From: Mesorhizobium sp. Pch-S
GTDB lineage: Bacteria > Pseudomonadota > Alphaproteobacteria > Rhizobiales > Rhizobiaceae
Length of the DNA stretch: 64,000 nucleotides
Assembly (NCBI RefSeq): GCF_004136315.1
Contig: NZ_CP029562.1
Location: 4,673,501 to 4,737,500 of the forward strand
Direction: 5' to 3'
Shown one piece after another: positions 60,276 to 64,000 of the stretch; within the stretch, counting starts at the first letter, position 1, and every line of letters begins with the position of its first letter. Made by a program: the position numbers and the translations under genes. The notes beneath the pieces were generated by a model. That model did no database searches and was not told the origin of the DNA. It was given only the letters and a program-made list of their open reading frames with translations.

Positions 60276-60465
60276 TCTGGCGAAGCACCCCTGCCTGTAC
60301 GTTGTATGCCATCGCATCGAGCGATGATCAATAGAAGTCCGCGATGCATTTGACGGAAGGCGATTTCGTGCCCTTGACGATTGCCGTTTCGGTCGCCATC
60401 GCCTAAATAGCGCGCAACCTCCGTTCAATTCGGCTTTCAATCCGTTCGATCCAAGGAAAGCGCGC

Positions 60466-62115
60466 GTGGCACGCCAGTTCATTTATCACATGTCCGGCCT
60501 TTCGAAGGCCTACGGCACCAAGAAGGTGCTGGAGAATGTCCATCTCTCCTTCTATCCGGATGCCAAGATCGGCATTCTCGGCCCCAACGGCGCCGGTAAG
60601 TCGACGATCCTCAAGATCATGGCCGGGCTCGACAAGGAGTTCACCGGCGAAGCCTGGCTGGCCGAGGGCGCGACCGTCGGCTACCTGGCGCAGGAGCCGC
60701 AGCTCGACCCGAACAAGACGGTGTTCGAGAATATCATGGAGGGCGTTGCCAAGAAGACGGCCATCATCGAGCGCTACAACGAGCTGATGATGAACTACTC
60801 CGACGAGACGGCCGATGAATCGGCCAAGCTCCAGGATGACATGGACCGCCTCAACCTGTGGGACCTGGAACAGCAGGTCGAGATGGCGATGGAAGCGCTG
60901 GCCTGCGCGCCCAAGGACGCCGATGTGACCAAGCTTTCGGGTGGCGAACGCCGTCGCGTCGCGCTGTGCAAGCTGCTGCTTTCCGAGCCGGATCTGCTGC
61001 TGCTCGACGAACCGACCAACCATCTCGATGCCGAGACCACGGCATGGCTTGAAAAGCATCTGCGCGCCTACAAGGGCGCCGTGCTGCTCATCACCCACGA
61101 CCGCTACTTCCTCGACAACGTCACCGGCTGGATTCTCGAGCTGGATCGTGGCCGCAGCATTCCTTACGAGGGCAACTACACCGCCTATCTGGAAGCCAAG
61201 GCCAAGCGCCTCAAGCAGGAAGGCCGCGAGGACGATGCCCGCCAGCGCGCGATCGGCCGCGAGCGCGAGTGGATCCAGTCTTCGCCCAAGGCCCGCCAGA
61301 CAAAGTCCAAGGCGCGTATCCAGGCATTCGAAAATCTGCTCGAACAGGCCAACAACCGCCGCCCGACCGACACGCAGATCGTCATTCCGCATGGCGAACG
61401 GCTTGGCAATGTCGTGATCGAGGTTGCCGATCTCGACAAGGGCTTCGGCGAACAACTGCTGATCGAGAACCTGACCTTCAAGCTGCCGCCCGGCGGCATC
61501 GTCGGCATCATCGGCCCGAACGGCGCCGGCAAGACGACGCTGTTCAAGATGATCACCGGCCAGGAAAAGCCAGATGCTGGCACCATCCGCATCGGCGAGA
61601 CGGTCAAGCTTGGTTATGTCGACCAGAGCCGCGATGCGCTCGACCCGAACAAGACCGTCTGGGAAGAGATTTCCGGCGGCGCCGAAGTGGTCAAGCTCGG
61701 CAAGTTCGAAGCCAACACCCGCGCCTACTGCTCGTCGTTCAACTTCCGTGGCGGCGACCAGCAGCAGAAGGTCGGCAACCTGTCGGGTGGTCAGCGCAAC
61801 CGCGTGCACCTGGCCAAGATGCTGCGCACCGGCGGCAACGTGCTGCTGCTCGACGAACCGACCAACGATCTCGACACCGAAACGCTGGCGGCACTCGAAG
61901 ACGCGCTGGAAAGCTATGCCGGCTGCGCGGTGATCATCAGCCACGATCGTATGTTCCTCGACCGCCTTGCGACGCATATCCTGGCCTTCGAAGGCGACAG
62001 CCATGTCGAATGGTTCGAGGGCAACTTCGAGGACTACGAGAAGGACAAGATCCGCCGTCTCGGTCCGGAAGCGGTGAACCCGCACCGGATGACCTACAAG
62101 AGACTGACGCGATAA
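60466..62115 (+). CDS. ettA: Energy-dependent translational throttle protein EttA (ABC-F)
   Basis: This 549-residue ABC-F ATPase binds the ribosomal E site and slows the first elongation step when ATP is low. GTG 60466 follows AAGGAAAG. N-terminus [20 protein letters not shown] is typical. Domain 1: [39 protein letters not shown]. The arm/P-site linker contains [20 protein letters not shown]. Domain 2: [38 protein letters not shown]. Length and motifs match EttA closely. It is monocistronic, with a terminator directly after the stop. Confidence 0.95.
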   Translation: MARQFIYHMSGLSKAYGTKKVLENVHLSFYPDAKIGILGPNGAGKSTILKIMAGLDKEFTGEAWLAEGATVGYLAQEPQLDPNKTVFENIMEGVAKKTAIIERYNELMMNYSDETADESAKLQDDMDRLNLWDLEQQVEMAMEALACAPKDADVTKLSGGERRRVALCKLLLSEPDLLLLDEPTNHLDAETTAWLEKHLRAYKGAVLLITHDRYFLDNVTGWILELDRGRSIPYEGNYTAYLEAKAKRLKQEGREDDARQRAIGREREWIQSSPKARQTKSKARIQAFENLLEQANNRRPTDTQIVIPHGERLGNVVIEVADLDKGFGEQLLIENLTFKLPPGGIVGIIGPNGAGKTTLFKMITGQEKPDAGTIRIGETVKLGYVDQSRDALDPNKTVWEEISGGAEVVKLGKFEANTRAYCSSFNFRGGDQQQKVGNLSGGQRNRVHLAKMLRTGGNVLLLDEPTNDLDTETLAALEDALESYAGCAVIISHDRMFLDRLATHILAFEGDSHVEWFEGNFEDYEKDKIRRLGPEAVNPHRMTYKRLTR

Positions 62116-62123
62116 GAATACCG

Positions 62124-62150
62124 ACGCCCCGCCCAAAGCGGGGCGTTTTT
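62124..62150 (+). terminator. Rho-independent terminator after ettA
   Basis: ACGCCCCGC (62124-62132), loop CCAAA, GCGGGGCGT (62138-62146), then TTTT. It is a 9-base G/C stem with a T-run 8 bases after the ettA stop. Confidence 0.9.
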
Positions 62151-62182
62151 CATTCCGAGCATTTTCGACTGGAGTTCGTACG

Positions 62183-62947
62183 ATGAAGGATTGGTCCGCT
62201 TCGCTCTATCTCAAATTCGAGGACGAGCGCACGCGCCCCGCGCGCGATCTGCTTGCGCAAGTGCCGCTTGCCGATGCCCGTCGCATCGTCGACATCGGTT
62301 GCGGACCGGGCAATTCCACGGAGCTCCTGGCCGATCGCTGGCCGGAAGCACAAGTCTCCGGCTTCGACACGTCGCCCGACATGATCGAGAAGGCGAGGGC
62401 GCGGTTGCCAAAACTTTCCTTCGAGCTTGCCGATGCGGCGAGCTGGACGCCGGTTGAGCCGGTCGACGTCATCTTCGCCAATGCCGTGTTCCAGTGGCTG
62501 CCGGATCATCCGGCGGTGCTGCAGCGGTTGCTCGGCCTGCTGGCCCCTGGCGGCGCGCTCGCCGTCCAGATGCCCGACAACATGGATGAGCCGTCACATC
62601 GGCTGATGCGTGAAACCGCAGCGTCAATGCCTTTCGCTGAAAAACTCGCCAAGGCGGCACGTGCCCCATTGCCTCCGGTGTCGTTCTACTACGACAGGCT
62701 CAAGCCACATGCGGCCAGGCTGGACATCTGGCACACAGTCTACAATCATCCGCTGGCGAATGCGGCCGCGATCGTGGAGTGGGTGAAGTCGACCGGGCTC
62801 AAGCCGTTTCTCGACCCGCTGGATGACGCGGAAAAGCATCAGTTTCTCGACCACTATACGGCGAGGATCGCGCAGGCTTATCCACCGACCGTGGACGGCA
62901 AGGTGCTGCTGCGCTTTCCGAGGCTGTTCATCGTCGCCACGCGCTGA
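62183..62947 (+). CDS. tam: Trans-aconitate 2-methyltransferase-like SAM-dependent methyltransferase
   Basis: The 254-residue class I methyltransferase has motif [15 protein letters not shown] near residue 37, acidic motif [18 protein letters not shown] near 59, and motif [16 protein letters not shown] near 95. The N-terminus ([20 protein letters not shown]) and the later [20 protein letters not shown] are diagnostic of Tam, which methylates trans-aconitate, a by-product that inhibits the citric acid cycle. It is a single gene after the ettA terminator. Confidence 0.92.
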   Translation: MKDWSASLYLKFEDERTRPARDLLAQVPLADARRIVDIGCGPGNSTELLADRWPEAQVSGFDTSPDMIEKARARLPKLSFELADAASWTPVEPVDVIFANAVFQWLPDHPAVLQRLLGLLAPGGALAVQMPDNMDEPSHRLMRETAASMPFAEKLAKAARAPLPPVSFYYDRLKPHAARLDIWHTVYNHPLANAAAIVEWVKSTGLKPFLDPLDDAEKHQFLDHYTARIAQAYPPTVDGKVLLRFPRLFIVATR

Positions 62948-63161
62948 TCCTGCGGTTGGCAGGTCGACATCTTCGTCGGCGTCGCCGTTATTTTGCCGCC
63001 TCTGGAGCAGACGCGGCGTCAACAGCCCTGCGTGAAGCGGGATCAGGAAAGGCTCGCTTCGCGCTGGAAGGTAGCGTAAACCGCATAGAAACGCCGACCG
63101 CATCACCTCCCAGGATGCCGGCGACAGCGCGGCTCCCAACCGCCAGGAAAACGAGTTGAAC

Positions 63162-64000
63162 ATGCATCGCGTCATCATCAGCGGCATCGGTGTCGAAATC
63201 CCGGAAGCGTCAATCAGCAACGACGAACTGGTCGAAAGCTTCAATGCCTGGGTCGATATGGAAAACGCCAGGCGGATGGCAACGGGCGCGGAGCCGTTGC
63301 AGAAATCCGACGCCGATTTCATCGTGCATGCCTCAGGCATCAAGAAGCGCCACGTCGTCGAGCGTACCGGTATTCTCGATCCGACGCGGATGGCGCCGCG
63401 GCTGCCGGTACGCCCGGACGAAGCGTTGTCGCTGCAGGCCGAGTTCGGCATTGCGTCGGCACGCAAGGCTCTAGCTCATGCGGGCAGGGAACCTGGTGAG
63501 ATCGATCTGGTGATGGTCTCGTCCTCGCATCTGCAGCGGCCCTATCCGGCGATCGCCATCGAAATGCAGGAAGCGCTCGGCACCAGAGGCGCGGGCTTCG
63601 ACATGGGGCTTGGCTGTTCTTCCGCAGCGGCGGCATTGCATGTGGCGGTCAATCTCGTGCGCTCGGGTGCGCAAAAGAAAGTGCTGGTGACGACGCCGGA
63701 GATCATCACCGGCCATCTCAATTTCCGTGACCGCCAGACGCATTTCATCTTCGGTGACGCTTCCGTTTCAATGGTGGTGGAAGCTATCGGCGAAGAGGAG
63801 ACGAAGCCGGGCCGTTTCGAAGTGCTCGATACCAGGCTGTGGACACAGATGTCGTCCAACATCCGCACCAATCTCGGCTATCTGACCCGCACCACGCAGG
63901 ACGATCCCTATATGATCGATCTCGAGGGGAACATGATCAAGCAGGTCGGCAACAAGGTCTTCAAGGAAGTCACCGTCGCCGGCCACAAGTTCATCGTCGA
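63162..64000 (+). CDS. Beta-ketoacyl-ACP synthase III (FabH)-like protein, 3'-truncated by window edge
   Basis: The frame runs from ATG 63162 (AGGAAAACGAG upstream) to the last base without a stop, so about 280 of an expected 370-380 residues are visible. FabH/thiolase-fold features: VIISGIGVEIPEASISNDEL at the N-terminus, the longer insert typical of FabH-like proteins (FIVHASGIKKRHVVERTG), and probable nucleophile Cys152 in MGLGCSSAAAALHVA. IFGDASVSMVVE is also present. Compared with housekeeping FabH it carries an extended N-terminal region, as in secondary FabH homologs of rhizobia. The catalytic His and Asn would lie past the window end or in its last part and cannot be checked. Confidence 0.85.
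   Translation, partial: MHRVIISGIGVEIPEASISNDELVESFNAWVDMENARRMATGAEPLQKSDADFIVHASGIKKRHVVERTGILDPTRMAPRLPVRPDEALSLQAEFGIASARKALAHAGREPGEIDLVMVSSSHLQRPYPAIAIEMQEALGTRGAGFDMGLGCSSAAAALHVAVNLVRSGAQKKVLVTTPEIITGHLNFRDRQTHFIFGDASVSMVVEAIGEEETKPGRFEVLDTRLWTQMSSNIRTNLGYLTRTTQDDPYMIDLEGNMIKQVGNKVFKEVTVAGHKFIV

Noticed and set aside
1..64000. tRNA, rRNA, CRISPR arrays, insertion sequences, integrases or prophage genes
   Set aside because: None seen: no transposase or integrase domains, no regularly spaced repeats, and no tRNA-like cloverleaf noticed by eye. A covariance-model scan was not possible.

Overview
The window is GC-rich, densely packed DNA from an alphaproteobacterium. It most resembles a Rhizobiales / Phyllobacteriaceae chromosome of the Mesorhizobium or Aminobacter kind. 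The support is the gene families and their order (PreT/PreA with a RutR-type repressor and hydantoinase genes, a TamB protein, a dimethylglycine-dehydrogenase-like protein), a C-terminal domain otherwise known to me from rhizobial NuoE and L21, and several copies of a rhizobial-type intergenic palindromic repeat. The species assignment is inference. I see no rRNA, tRNA, CRISPR array, insertion sequence or prophage.

Layout. 1-4137: the 3' part of tamB (outer-membrane biogenesis). 4425-11283: a peptide-type ABC importer (Tat-exported binding protein, two permeases, fused double ATPase) whose ATPase carries a frameshifted NuoE-like tail. 11301-16169: a lipoprotein lytic transglycosylase on the opposite strand, then an MttB-family methyltransferase and a dimethylglycine/sarcosine-dehydrogenase-like flavoprotein, suggesting methylated-amine breakdown. 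16215-16991: a two-domain VOC protein.

17258-20241 and 25700-35251 hold a split reductive pyrimidine catabolism regulon. preT, a small acyl-carrier-like ORF and preA reduce uracil/thymine. A RutR-like TetR gene is divergent from a nine-gene operon: omega-aminotransferase, N-carbamoyl-beta-alanine amidohydrolase, an unknown membrane protein, dihydropyrimidinase, an unknown secreted protein, and an NMT1/THI5-type ABC importer. Together these would take uracil to dihydrouracil, N-carbamoyl-beta-alanine, beta-alanine and malonate semialdehyde. Putative RutR boxes sharing the core GACCAATTG lie upstream of both preT and rutR. Between the halves sit an Rrf2 / AhpD-like / DoxX / DoxX redox group, a secreted DUF4087-like protein, and a gluconate permease-kinase pair.

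35349-46068: a thiamine-diphosphate enzyme with a family III CoA-transferase, a monoacylglycerol-lipase-like hydrolase, a secreted RNase T2, a TetR regulator, a LysE exporter, a glutathione transferase, a rhodanese, a frameshifted FtrA/GlxA-type AraC regulator, and a two-component pair. 46143-50414: a magnesium-linked block (mgtC, mgtA and two small ORFs). 50850-55557: a GNAT protein, an ABC-F ATPase, a LysR regulator and an exported metallo-beta-lactamase-fold hydrolase. 55674-60236: a minimal Csu-like chaperone-usher pilus cluster (two spore-coat-U proteins, usher, frameshifted chaperone). 60466-64000: ettA, a trans-aconitate-methyltransferase-like gene, and the 5' part of a FabH-like ketoacyl synthase that runs off the window.

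Three otherwise well-conserved genes each look broken by a single G (near 11047, 43795 and 59072-59092), so base-calling errors should be excluded before reading biology into them.
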